64,000 bases of DNA, taken from positions 310,001-374,000 of the forward strand of contig JAUDYN010000014.1 in NCBI GenBank assembly GCA_030407005.1, read 5' to 3'. The translations under genes were made by a program, and so were the position numbers. Of the stretch, positions 10,371 to 22,879 are shown piece by piece (the stretch's first letter is position 1; each line of letters opens with the position of its first letter). The notes beneath the pieces are model-generated. The model saw only the letters and a program-made list of their open reading frames with translations. It was not told the origin of the DNA and did not search any database. Source of the DNA: Desarmillaria ectypa. Taxonomy: Eukaryota; Basidiomycota; Agaricomycetes; Agaricales; Physalacriaceae.

Positions 10371-12953
10371 TTACATAGACTTCAGTCGCACCTTTACACC
10401 CAATGTTGCGGTGAAAGGTGTAAAGGTAATCTTGTCCTTTTCCATATATCCTGGAGATGTTGAGAGTGAGCTCTTTGGCGTGACGCTCTTCGCGGGCTGA
10501 GCATCCAAAGCCAGAGTAAAAGATGAATACGTCTGGAGGAGCCGAATGAGGAAGTACGATGCTTCATTGTAAGCGAACTGAAGAACACTCCGTTTAGGAA
10601 TTCAGTTTATATACTTCGGGGATATTCATACCTGTTGGCCGAGGCAAACTCTTGGGCCCGTGCTGAAGGGGAGGAATATAGACGGATTTGGGGTCAAATA
10701 CTTGCCTAGACGGTCGTCGAGGAAACGTTCCGGATCAAATTCGAGGGCTATCGTTGAGAAGACAGTTTGAGCGTGACACAATTCTAATGAGGAGTGACTC
10801 ATACCATCTGGTCCCCATAGATCTGTGCGTCTATGCGAGAGGAAGGGGAAAAATGATACCCTACGACAGATAATTAGATCTCTTCCTCAAGACGAAAGTA
10901 AAATTACAATTACCTCGTACCCTCTGGGATGTAATAAGGTGCACCTCCCTTGTTCGGAAGAGTGGTCGCTACCCCGGCCGTGCTGACGAAGGGATATGTT
11001 AAGAGGAATCACTACAAATGGCAGTGGAACCCTACCGAAAATTTGCGTGGCTATAGAAGGTAGATATATATTAATACATTTCTTCTGAGTTACAGCTCAG
11101 AGGACACGTACATAGGTGGATACAGCCGTAAAGTCTCTGATGATAGAAGACCAATATTAGTACCTTGCAGAATATGAACATTGCAGACTAGTCCTCGCTC
11201 ACCGTTAAGAAAGGCGCGTAGAAACTTCATGTCACAAATGTCTTCATTTGTTGGCCGTCTAGTACCCACTTTTTCAAGAATCTCAGAGCGTAGGCGAGAA
11301 ACCATTCTTGGATGCTCGGAAATCATATATAGCGCAAATGTGATCAGGGAAGTAGTCTATCCGTTCAACAAGGTAAATCTTCCTGAATTGTATCATGCCA
11401 CGTCGATAGCTTACAGTGTCTCTCCCGGCGACCAAAAGACCAACCAGGCCATCCTGAATGGAGGCTTTGTCTAGAGGAAACAAGAATTACGATCGACTAG
11501 TATTCTCGATACGAAAGATGCTTACCATCAGTACTCTGAACTAGCCGCTCAAGTAACGACACGAGCTCCTTTCCGCCCTTCTCTGCATCAGGAGCTACGG
11601 TCATGTTCCTGTTCTTTCTATTGAGGGCGTCCACAAGCACAGGTTCATAAAAATCATTGACCGCCTTGCGCAAGGGTATTAATTTGTCCGTCCATACTTC
11701 GCGAAGCGGCCAGTATTTTCCCATGAGAATACGAAGTTGAAGTTGTTTTTGTGCTTGTATAGATGCTGTGAGGAAGCGATCTGACGGATGCTTGTCTGTT
11801 GGGAGAGAACTATCCTGCCGAGATCCTGGCGGGTAAGGGAATCGCGCAGACGTCGAACCAACGGCTTTTCCGAAGATATGCTCAGTAGTAGTATCTATTG
11901 TGAAACGAGCGGCAGCATCCTAAGTGTTCTGTCGTTAATAAAAGTATACGTGTGAGAAAATTCATTACCTGTAGATCAACGGGATATCCTTCACGAAGTC
12001 TTTTCTCAATTTGGATGATGGCATTGTTGGCATGTCTCTCAAAGATATCCAGGTCGGAGACACGATCTTTATTAAATAGAGGTCGTGCCATCGCTCGATG
12101 GAATCTAACAGGATATTTAGTGCTCAACCCGTTCACGCCTACTCAGGACACTAACTTCCAGATATCGCCTATGTGTGTTAGTGAGCATCTACATCTCTGG
12201 AAATGAAATATGATGCTCTTACCGTCCGAATTGAAAATACCAGTACCCATAAACGATTGCGTGACGGCAAAAAACTCTGTCCCTGATGATTTTGTCCGTG
12301 AGCTGACATCGAAATAGATATACACTCGAGAATACCTTTAGGGAATTCATGGTTTTGCGTCGCTAGTATGGCCTGCAGGGAGAATAAATTGGAGTATTAT
12401 GAGGAGTCCGTTAGCACATATGATCACCCACCTTGATGTGCTCCGGTTCCGTTGTAACGATCTAACGCCATCATCAGTACCTATCGAAAAACTTCTCCGA
12501 GACTTTACTCACTCCTTTGTCCGAAAGAGAGGCAAACGAATAGGTATACCCATATTTCTCATTCCACTTGTCGAAAGCGTCAGCTAACAAGGCATACATA
12601 TGTTATTAAGTGCTTTTAATGGGGAGTAGGAGCGACATACCAGGGCACCCTGTTTCGAAGCAATCCATTAGGCGCCGTGAGACAGAGACTCTGTTCTCTT
12701 GTACACTAGGCGGGATGATGGCACCCTGTTCAGCGGCATGTTTGACTATGGCCCTACTTGCGAAGTAATTGCGACCAAGAGCAACGAAGAACGCCACGAC
12801 CCATGGTGCTACAAAGATAAGCCATGAATGAGACACTAAGTCAAGCTCCTGCCCGAGTATACAAAGGATCCAGAAGATAGAAAGTGGGAATATAATAGGA
12901 GCGGAGGAACGAAGGCAGAAGATAGCTGCAGGTGATAATTGAACGATTGCCAT
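10371..12953 (-). CDS. Cytochrome P450, CYP63/CYP52-like, complete
   Basis: Sixteen exons on the minus strand: 12953-12641, 12583-12513, 12461-12432, 12372-12336, 12282-12223, 12168-12156, 12104-11969, 11919-11526, 11470-11415, 11356-11203, 11136-11112, 11050-11036, 10982-10914, 10860-10805, 10747-10632, 10577-10371 (TAA). All introns are GT-AG and frame is continuous, giving about 583 residues. The N-terminus is hydrophobic (residues ~10-60, a membrane anchor). I-helix oxygen-binding motif AGRDT at ~366-370, K-helix ExxR as ETLR at ~422-425, FDPERF, and the heme loop [10 protein letters not shown] with the thiolate Cys at ~511, followed by QQFAYNEA. That heme-loop context is typical of CYP63 and related n-alkane/fatty-acid hydroxylases of wood-decay basidiomycetes. 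Such enzymes are ER-bound monooxygenases using a reductase partner. The substrate is not deducible. Exons of 13 and 15 nt are unusually small. No stop or frameshift was found, so the gene is probably functional. Confidence 0.92.
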
Positions 12954-12961
12954 GAGGGATA

Positions 12962-15900
12962 AAAGTTCAATAAAGGTGTTTCGAAAACATTACTTATAGA
13001 GGTAAATATTACTGTATTTGTCAAATTTTGCAGAAACCAGTGAAAAAATTAAAAAATTGAAAAAAAACATAAACAAAGTTTTGTATATTTTCTATGTATT
13101 CGTAGGTAAAAATACATTTGTACCGGTAACTTCTGCCGACACTGGCTCTATTGCGTCTGGGCCCATCTACAGAGACATGCAGGTCACATGTAAATTTCGT
13201 AATAAAGTACAAGCTACTGACGCATAAAGTCATTGCACTAAAGGTGCTGCCTCTCCAACTGCCAGTGATAGCAGATAGCGGCGGGGATAATGCTGACAAC
13301 GGAGGGGTATTAATATTCGGTGAACTATGCACAGTGAACTGAGCCCAATATCCAATCCCAACCGCCGCCTTCAGATAACGATCATCGGAAGATGGCATAA
13401 TTATTTATACAATGACTGGGGAAAAGTCCATAGAACCTGACGAAAGCCTCCACACATCGTCATGTATGATATACTTAGATGACGGTGTTAGACGGTGTTG
13501 TGCCGTTTCTGTCGCCTGAGCAAATTTTTCATTTCGGAACCTGAGGATAATCGAAGTCAGCAGTGCGGCAATTGAATGGAGGAGATACCGTCGATGCGGT
13601 ACCGCTCCATGATGCTTGAAACTTATGTTTAGCGGCTTCATAAAAGCTGTCGAGCTGAAGAAGTAAGGTATCTATTTTAGGAAAAGGAACATGATAGCAG
13701 CGATAAACTACAAATCAGAATTCAGTATTGGGGATCCCTTGACTGAATTTCGAAATTATTACGGACACCAGACATAGCGGTATCTGCGGCACATCTAGGA
13801 GTTTATTAACACAAAATAGAGGAAGACAGAATGATGCAATGTATGAATATTTTGCACTCTTTTAGTTGGGTCTGGTGTGGGCGGCAAGTCCTGTGAACCT
13901 TTGCTTAAATTACTTGTGACTGGCAGACGTGCCCAGCATTCCGGCTCATATGAGTACGTCACTCATAATCGAAGGCTGCATGAAGTTTACGTTCGGTCGT
14001 GGACGTTACTTTGGGTAACACGTTCGTGGGCCTTCCTCAGGCCTGTGTTCGGCATCTGCTTTATGAGGTGCGTAAGCAAAATGCGTGATTTGAGAGTTGT
14101 GAAGTTCGAACAATGTTCAAAATGAATACATAAGATGTATTTATCATCGGGCCAACTGCTTCTGACAAGAGTTAAAGAGGAACAACGAGCGTTGTCAAGT
14201 CTGAACCCAGATATGGCGATGAACAAGGAATGAAGACACCTTCAGGCACGTTGCGCAGCGTAGGTCCAGTCGGACTTGCTACTGGGAGGTATAGAAATTT
14301 CCGTCGGAGATGAATAACAGGTAAAGATATCGGAGCCTTGTCCCCAGGTTTGGAAGTAGGAAAAGGGTGTTTGATCTGTGCGACACCAAAATTTTGTCAA
14401 CGACCACGTGGAATGAAAATTATCCTTGCGATGAACGGCTCAAGGAGGTGACAGTGAGCTCAGTGCCTGGGAAAAGCCAAGATAAAGGAAGAACCCTTGG
14501 ACTTTGCAAATCCATGAATAGATCAGTCGGATTTTCTTTGCTGCGCTGGCTCTTCCTCGGTGAGAAGGACTTAGGACAGGTTTATTAGGTATGATCGAAG
14601 ATATACAATTCCCGCCAATAGAACCCTCGGTTGTTTTCACAGAAACCTTCGCTGCGGATGCAAGCATTCTGACATGGTCCAATTGATGACCAAGGAGAGG
14701 CAAAGGAGAAGATTGGTCGTGGTTTACGCATTTGAAGCTCAGGTGAATCACTAGTAAGGGTATAGAGATAAAGTCACTTACAGACTCCAAAGGGTGGTGT
14801 ATAGCATAGACCGCATTTCGTGTTGAAAGGTACATACAGGCAGAGTTTCCGTACTGGTGTAAACCAAGGACCCGTCGAATTTTGCCTACTTACGCCTTAA
14901 GATTCCGACAAACAGACGAGCATGAGTTCTTTTCCGGCAAATAATTAGTTGGGATACTTGCATAGTTGGTCATGCACGTCCTAGCAATAGAACCTGGATC
15001 TGCCGGCCATGTCAATAGCGACTTCGAACCATCATAGTTGATATCAGCAGCAAACACGGAGAAGGTGCAATAGACACAACGTTGCGAGTTGGCTCTTCCT
15101 TCTGCGACCAAAATCCAGGAATAACCAGCTGTCACACTGTGGAGCTACCGTGAGACTTGGCTTGGCCCTCCGAATACTAAATATGGACCCTTCCTATTTC
15201 ATATTCGAACGACCTCGCGTTACGAAAGATCGGAGGGAAAACATTTTTAATACGGAGCAGAAAGGTATATGGGTGGCGTAATAGCATGTAAAACGTCATA
15301 TATGCGCAAGTCACTAATTTTGGCCGCAAGTTTGTTCCCGCACAAAGCACAACGATGTGATCATGTCGCCAACTTCCATCGGGCTTTGCGCAGCGCAAGT
15401 TCACGCCCTTCTGTATTTCGCAAGTTCTATTCTATCCTCCATATTCCTGCAAGTTTATGTTCTCAGGTACAACCAAGCTTCACACAAGTTTTTCCAGGCG
15501 CTGGACTTGCATCTTGAACTCGGTGGGTTTCCTGGTTTCGCGTTGATTGGCGAATTTCTCAGCAATGGTCGGAAATTGGCTGTCAACAAGAATATTTGTT
15601 TTGCTATATTTATCTTTCGGAACTGCGTGATTTGTTTTTCGACATAAAACCCGGGTCATCCATCTGCCATATAACCACCGTCCGACGCGTTCTTATTTTT
15701 ACAATGAGTGGAGCAAAGTCCACAGAACCTGATGAAAACTGCCACATCATCATGTATGACGTACTTCGATGACGGTGTGTAGCTTCTGTTGCATGAACAC
15801 AGTCTTTATTTCGGAACCTGAGGAACATCGAATTCAGCGGTACCGCAATTGAACTAGAGGTGTGCAGCACATCCTATTCGAAAAAGACTCGCTCGGCAGT

Positions 15901-16260
15901 GTGCCGCCAGCTCGCATCTTCTCATTCAGTCTTTTATTTACAACGACCACACCCTGAAGGTCAAGTTAGTTTCAAACATATCTGGACAAGTAAAACTGTG
16001 GCGAAGGAGAATAATAGGACTTCTATAATATAGCAAAACTAATCCAGCAACGGAAACACATATAATTCAAGATGCGATAAGGACCATCAAGTGGAAGGCC
16101 AGGTAGAGGTGGCAACAGTCCGTAGACTCAGCAAAAGCAGCCAGAAATAGAAGCGTTTGCACGAGTAAGCGAAGGTAAGGTGATCCCGGCAACGGCCGTC
16201 ACGAATAGATGTTCCGACGGTAAATTCAAAGTAGCATTGTAACGGAGTAGTTGGATAAGT
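12962..16260 (-). repeat. Low-copy repeat, copy 2 (longest), upstream of P450
   Basis: About 3.3 kb lying directly upstream of the P450 start. Part (12962 to ~14265) is repeated inverted at 7120-8328, and most of the rest (about 13500-16260) is repeated inverted at 61865-64000. Two blocks within it resemble each other in direct orientation (about 13400-13640 and 15680-15870, both containing a TTTCGGAACCTGAGGA-like core), so the unit reads R-U-R'-V-P450. Weak conserved open stretches on the minus strand, such as STRNAVYAIHHPLES (14835 downward, followed by GTAAGT), are shared with copy 3. They may be exons of a dead or unrecognised gene. No family was recognised. CpG content is host-like. Confidence 0.8.
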
Positions 16261-16772
16261 CGCTCAACTCCATGTTCATGATTGGTTCACAAGGCTCATA
16301 ATAATTTTGGCTCTTTCCACATTTCTAGCCGCAAATAAGGCTTTTAACTTCTGGCTCATAATTTAAATAACTATCCAATCATCTCCTGGGTCTATTTTCA
16401 GAAGGCTCAATGTATACGGCCTGTTGAGACAAGGAGGATTTCTTTCCATGATTTTGTGCTAACTCCTCATAGCACCTCAGAATTGGGGGATAGTTCATTA
16501 AAACACAATATTACAGGGAAGCCGCATTGTAATAAGATGCTGTAACTGTAGCCAGTGTTAATATTTTAAATACCCTTGGCTAGAGGCGGATTTGAGTAGG
16601 CTCTTTACAAGATCTGGACTAGGGATGTGATTGCATAACATGCTATTGCTGAGCTCATTGCCTAGCACAGTGAACATACTGTTGGTGCTGTTTGACTGTC
16701 AACCAGGCCCGGCACCCTGCACACCCATGACTGTTTTTGTACTCTAGAGCTGTTGGTGATCTATGAACCCAG
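16261..16772. other. Junction between host repeat and retroelement block
   Basis: The sequence becomes CpG-poor after about 16280 and has no recognisable coding content. It ends CCAG immediately before the TGAT-element. This is probably decayed transposable DNA. Confidence 0.4.
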
Positions 16773-18133
16773 TGATATGCTGTCTACATGTTCACACCTA
16801 GATTTTGCGATTTTGTAACAATACTATTGCACATCTATCCTATACTAGTGATACATAGAGGACTATAGCTGAGGCTTCAAGCTGATAGTTAAAAGCAGTA
16901 AGCAACTAGTAGAGCCAGGACTTAGATGCAACACCATTAGTGGGTTAAATCTACCAGCCGGCCAGACTAGTAACTCGAATGCTAGCAGGACTAAGTGAAA
17001 TACAGCCACTAGTAAATGAAAGATGCTACTAGCAGACCAAAATCAGGAGCAGAGTACACAGATCTCGTGAAGTTCTGTCACTAGCAGCCTAGACTGGGCA
17101 TAAACGCCTAAGTCAGGATAACTAGTCACATGGCAATCTTGAAACAGGACTTAGAAATCAATTAGGAATGGATTAACCTTGAGCCCAGATCCGACTATTG
17201 CAATATAGATCTCTTATGATTGATACTAGTGTAGCTGGACTGCACCCTCGATCATGATCGGATAGCTGTTACAGGTACCAATATCTGGATATCCATATAA
17301 CCGAATTACTAGGGCATGTAGTTGGGCCAAGGGTGCGGAAAGACCGACTGTGGAGTCTCTAGACCGAATATTTGAAAAGAAAACAGACTAGACCGACTAT
17401 TGTGTGATTATTCACCATTATTCATGACTAGCCAAGAAATCCTTACCAATATACCCTATACCCAGATGATATTTATAGTTCTGCCTCAGTAGTATATAAG
17501 TAGTGGGATGGGTGCTCGTGCAAACTAGGCAAGCCATCCCTGCAGTTGAGCCCTCACTGGTAGTAACTGGTGTCCCCAACTAAAGGCTTTTGTGCTTAAC
17601 CTCGATGAAGTGATTAATAGTCGCTAAGTCACCCATAGAATTGCATTGAATTGAAGTCCATTAGAGTCACTGTTGTGTCCTGAAAAGGTCCGGAGTATTT
17701 TGAAGTTAGTTCAAGCAAAGTTCTTGGAGTTATAGTATTATTCCTAGGCCAAGAGTGCCACTAGTCAGCCAAGAGTGTGACTAGTCAAGTGTTTATCACT
17801 TGTAGGAAGCAGTATAGGGCCAAGAGAGCCACCAGTCTGAAGCAGTTTCAGTCAGAACGAGCGCAGTAGCTCAAACCAAGTCACTCTTTACCCAATTGTG
17901 TCTTACCAACCCCACCAGTATGAGTAGTACTTTGTATAACTCACTAGTAACAAATAAAACATCTTTAAGACAACTGTACTTGATTATTGAAGTCTGCAGA
18001 GTGCTTCCATCATACTTAAAACTACCCAAATTCAATATTGGTGATTAAGTGTGAAGTAGTAAGAGGTTTAGTGTGATTGGTGTTCATTGCCATTCCCTAA
18101 TTCTTTTGTCACTTGCTGTTACCAAGCACATCA
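16773..18133 (+). mobile_element. TGAT-element copy (1361 bp)
   Basis: Starts TGATATGCTGTCTACATG and ends AAGCACATCA, with AGTATATAAGTAGTGGG at 17491. The left flank is CCAG but the right flank is CTGA, so there is no matching target-site duplication. The right flank is inside the 3' LTR of element B. The copy is intermediate in CpG content. The antisense frame open in younger copies is closed here by a TAG-type change. Confidence 0.85.
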
Positions 18134-18335
18134 CTGAAGTGATGAGTCTATGCATAAAACAAGAGAAAGAATAGTATAATGATGTGACCATTGCAAGCCA
18201 TAGTACAATGACTAGTTGTTCATTGGTAACAGTGAGGCAATCAGTCTATGATTGATAATTGGCACTGAGATTAGATATTGATAAGATCAGCATCTAGATA
18301 AGATAAGAAAAATAGAAGAAATCATAACAATACCC
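18134..18335 (-). repeat. Truncated 3' LTR of gypsy element B
   Basis: Read on the minus strand, a polypurine tract (AACAAGGGGGTAT) at about 18337-18349 is followed by TGTTATGATTTCTTC, the start of an LTR of the TGTTA...TAACA type. It is cut at 18134 by the neighbouring TGAT-element, so only the first ~200 bp remain. Confidence 0.7.
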
Positions 18336-18349
18336 CCTTGTTAAGACAG

Positions 18350-21300
18350 ATATCCCAACTGTTATTATGACCTGATGACTAGTCCTTCCAAAGGGGTTCC
18401 TCATGCATTTTGTGCATCATTGTCTCCATTCCATTGGTCATCTCCTTCATTTCCATCTTGATTATTAGCCATCCAGTAGTCATTGATGAGTGTCTTCAAC
18501 TCTGGGATCTTCTCCTCATAGTACCAGTATTCAATGCATGGATATTTTTTGACCAAATACTAGCATTTATCACCAGTTTTCTTTGCATTGATAATGACCA
18601 TGGCTTTAGCAGGAGTGACCACTATTGCCTGGATTTCCATCACCCCTTTTGCCTTGAGATATTTGGCAATCACTCCTTTTGTGTTACCCAAGTTCCTTTT
18701 GGCCACCCATTAGTTCTCTTCAGATCCATAACCCTTCCATTTGACCAAGTAGTCAGTAACTATTCTTGATGGTTGGCATTTTCTTCTGTAAACTTTGTGG
18801 GGTTGGTTATCAAGTATGGACTCAATCTCATATTCTTCTTTGCTATGGATAATATCTAGTGGGGGAGAGGGTGGTTGTTCCTGATTGGGAAAAGCAGGAG
18901 GAATTTATGCTGTAAGGAGTGTCTCATTAAAGACTGAGTAGATTTTCCATGCAGGAGGGAGTTTCAGCTTGTAGGCTGAAAGGCTGCATTTTTTGATGAT
19001 GGCAAAAAGTCTGACTCATTTGTCATTGAGCTTTTTCTTGGGATGAGATAGATGGAGGTTAGTAGTGTGAAGCTAAACCTTTTGGCTGACTTAGTATTCA
19101 ACTGCTGATCTCTTCTTCTTATCATACTGTGTCTTCATCTGTTCAGTGGCTTTTTGTGAGGCCACATGGGTTTCCTCATGCATGTGTTTCATTGTATCCT
19201 TGAATGATTCTGATGTGGGAGTGCAGATTGGAGAGTGAGTATTTGAGTCAGGGGTGACTTGAGGATTTCATCTGAAGTTGACCTGGAATGGGCTTTTTCT
19301 CATTGCAGAATAAATTTGATTATTGTGTTGGAAGGCCACCAGTGGCAACCATTCCACCCAGTCATCTTGTCAGTGATTGATAAATATCCAAAGATATTTT
19401 TCTATCTCTTGATTAATGTGTTCTGTTTGTCCATCAGTTTGGGGATAGAATGCTATAGATGTATTGTTCTTGATTTGGAGCATGTCATACAAGTCCACAA
19501 GGATTTTGGAGACAAATTGTGGTCCCCAATCAGATATGATGGTTATGGGCATACCATACTTGGCATATACCTCATTGCATAGAATTTGAGCCCATCCTTC
19601 AGAAGAGAGCTCAGTGCTGCAGGCAATCAGGATTATTGCCTTAGAAAACTAGTCTATGATGACCAGAATGGCATCATGACCATTGGAGAGTGGTAATCCT
19701 GTGATCATATTGACTGAAATATAGGTCTATGGCTCTGATAGTACTACATTTGGATGACATGGTGCCCACTTTGCTTGAGTGCTTGACTTGGTTCTTGTGC
19801 AAGTCTCACATACCCAGACATAGGCTTCAACATCCTTCTTTATCTTGGGCCACCAGTAGTTGCTTAGGACCAATTCCTTCATATTTTCTATCCCTGAGTG
19901 TTCTGCAGTGATATAGTTGTGACAATGGGCTATGATTTCTCCTTGTATAGTCTGGTCATGAGGAACATAGATCCTATGATCATAGAAAAGGAGGCTGTCT
20001 TTGGCTTTGATCCGCTTTTCATGGTTGAGCACATTAGCAATTCCTTAGTCCTATTTTTGATTGTCATGGGTTACACTTCTAATTTGTTCCCAGGTTTCTG
20101 TTATAATTTTTCCATTTTTCACTCTTATCACCAAATCAGAATCACTATGGCCCATCTTATCATCACTCATTCAACAAGATCACCACATTATAATCACCTG
20201 ACTACCACACCCCTTTGTCACTATTCACACACTGAATACTCATGGACAATTCTATATTTAGCCTTTCACTTTGTATATATAAGTAGTGTAGCTTTTGCTG
20301 TATATTCTCCATCTTTCAACTAAAGTTAATCTCCATATCACATATTCTCCACACAAAGATCAGAAGACCATAGCTGTAACCTCAGGGTGATTGTCCAAAT
20401 GCAGGACAGCCTAGAGGATTATGCATGTCTGCAGATCATGTGGACTGTGGGTCTAACAGTTTCTTCCTCTGTTGGCATAATCATAATGTTGAAGACTTCG
20501 GCTTTAAGGACAATAATTTTCTTATTATCATCCTTATCTTGTTCATGATCTGCATGTCAACTGAGGAGGTCTGTTTTCTTGTTGGCAGTATCTAGTTTGT
20601 GATAAAGAGTAAAATGATACTCTGCAAGCTCCATAACCTATTGTGCTTGTCTGTGATTAAGTTTTTGGGATTTTTGAAAATAATGTAGATTCTGATGATC
20701 TGTCCAGATCTCAAAATCTACTGCAGTGCCCATGAGATAATGTCTCCATTCATCAAGAGTGAGCATAATTGCAAGTAGTTCTTTATTATAGATCTCATAA
20801 TTTCACTCAGTGATGGTTAATACTTTTGACAAAAATACAACCAGTCTCCATTTTCCTTCTTTCTCCTAGCTCAAAACAGTGCTAATTGTCCCTCACTTGA
20901 ATCTGCTTCCATGTGGAATTGTCCTTTCTCTGTTGGAATGGCTAGAATGACATCTGTTGCAAATTCAGCCTTAAGTCATTGGAATACAACTGGTTAAGCT
21001 ATTCCCCATGTCCACTGCTCCTTTTCAGTGAGTTTCATCATAGATCTGATGATATTACTATATCTCTTGATGAATTTTCAATAGAAATTGGTGAATCCCA
21101 AGATTGACTGCAGTTCCTATTTCTTGGTGAGAACAGGTCACTTGATTCCAGTGACTTTGACAGGGTCCATACAAATAGGTTCTTTGTTGATGATAACTCC
21201 TAAGTACTTAGTTTCGACTACCTTGAACTCACATTTCTCAGCTTTCAAGAATAGTTTGTGCTTACTGAGGAGTTTCAGAACACATTGAACTATATATCAG

Positions 21301-22400
21301 TGTTCTTCCAGGGTTTTTGAGGAGATAAGGATGTTGTCAAGATAAACAGTGACTTTTCTGATAGCAATAAGATCCTTGAAAATATCATTCATCATCCACT
21401 GGAATGTAGCTGGTGAATTGGTGAGGCTGAAGAACATTACTGTAGGCTTGAACAGCCTATACTTTCTAACTTTTCCATTAGCTCAGAAATGAGCAGTAAT
21501 GGGCAACAATTCTTGATTGTCATCTCATTGAGCTTTTGACAGTCCTAGACAGAATGTAACTTTCCATCTTTCTTTTTGACAAAGAAGAATGGTAAAGCCA
21601 TTGGGGATTTGAAGGGTTGGATTCAGCCTGTAGCAAGGTTTTCTTCAAGAAATTTGTTGAGTTTCTCCTGCTTAGTTTGGTTCAATGGATAGACTTTGCG
21701 GTCTAGGGTGGATTTGGCATTGGGGATCAGCTCAATAGCATGGTCTCAGGGTTTCCATTCCAGAAATTCATTAAAGTTTCTTTTTCAAACAAGTCCTTGA
21801 AATCCTGATAGGCTTTGGTTACCATGCTTTCAAAGGATTTCTTGAGTTTTTCTTCATTTGCTTTAGCAGCAAGCTCATTTGCTTTATGTACAGCTCATAT
21901 CTTGATGGCTTCCTGGAAGTCTACTGCCAGGATTGTTTCTCCTTCCTCTAGTTCCCAGTCATCATTATCATCATCAGCATCAGGAATTATAAAAGGATTT
22001 TAAACATATTGGCATCAGGCAAAGATAATCTTGCCAGTTTCTCAGTTAATGATTGGATTATGGTATATTAACCAATCATGTCCAAGGAATATTTCCTTGC
22101 TTTCTAGGTTGGTAATGGCTAAATTGATTCCATTGCTATGATCTCTGACTTTGAGATGTAACTTCACAAATGATGTGATTTCTCCTGCCTTGTTGTAGGA
22201 GCCATTGGTATTATAGACAGGAATGGGACTGGCTGTTGGTTGAGTCCTGAGGTTATGCATGTATATATAGGAGCTATGGATTGAGCTCCCAGTACTTCCA
22301 CTGTCAATTAATACAGTGGCTCCTAGAATGACATGTGAGTTTAAGGTTTCAATTTGAACAGAGACTTGAAGATCCTGTTATTTACTATTTTGGGCCTAGA
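18350..22400 (-). pseudogene. Element B pol: protease, RT, RNase H, integrase, chromodomain (broken)
   Basis: Minus-strand Ty3/gypsy pol, read from right to left. Aspartic protease with DSGSTGSS (DSG codons at 22305-22297) and a LGHDWL block at ~22080. Reverse transcriptase at ~21760-20950, whose catalytic box reads YLDN (21344-21333) in place of the usual YLDD. RNase H follows (~20900-20480). The integrase HHCC zinc region (20032-19727) shows H...H, YWWPKIKKD and C-x2-C; core fragments with ISDWGPQFVSK and PQTDGQTEHINQE follow (19552-19370). A chromodomain-like YLVKWKGYG lies near 18740. Multiple in-frame TGA/TAG codons and frameshifts occur, many being CGA to TGA. A solo LTR interrupts it at 20099-20458. 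The chromodomain places it in the chromovirus branch. Confidence 0.85.
20099..20458 (+). mobile_element. Solo gypsy LTR with 5-bp target duplication GTTTC
   Basis: A 360-bp LTR that starts TGTTATAATTTTTCC and ends GGGTCTAACA, with a TATATATAAGTAG core near 20275. It is flanked by GTTTC at 20094-20098 and GTTTC at 20459-20463, an exact 5-bp duplication. It sits in opposite orientation inside the integrase/RNase H spacer of element B, so it inserted after B and then lost its body by LTR-LTR recombination. Confidence 0.9.
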
Positions 22401-22879
22401 TATGATATCGAATAGGCTTTTGGAGTTCATCAAGCCATTCTAGCACCCTAGAATGCTTAGTATTGCAGATCCCCTTGAGGAGATTATTCATTATCTCTTC
22501 TATGCAGTGCTTATGAATCCAATTCATCAGGATTGTTTTAGTGACTGCCTTGCTTCTAGCATCTTTGATCACCCTCCATATCTATTCCATCTCAAAGGGT
22601 TTTAACTATTCTGTTTCTTCTCTTTAGGAGGCACATACTCTGCTGCCTCCCTCTTTCTATTCTTCTCTTCCTGCACTTCCTTCTTTGTGGCTTCCTGATA
22701 TCTTTGGAAGGCCATATCATCTTCTTTATCAGGGATCTTGACTATGATCACCTTGGAAGTTATACCTTTATTGGGGACTCTCTGTCCTGGTTCAGCCCAC
22801 TTGATTCTTGTGGGTGATTGAGTGAGTTATTTTTGATAGTCAAGGGTATATCCTTCTGGTCTTCAGCCAGAATAGCATA

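Noticed and set aside
11497..12953. Several separate small minus-strand genes
   Set aside because: They join through GT-AG introns into one continuous P450 with all family motifs.
10371..16260. A secondary-metabolite gene cluster around the P450
   Set aside because: No terpene synthase, polyketide synthase, peptide synthetase, transporter or regulator lies nearby.
19259..19582. Plus-strand open frames in the 18-24 kb region as host genes
   Set aside because: They lie antisense to recognisable integrase, RT and gag of element B.
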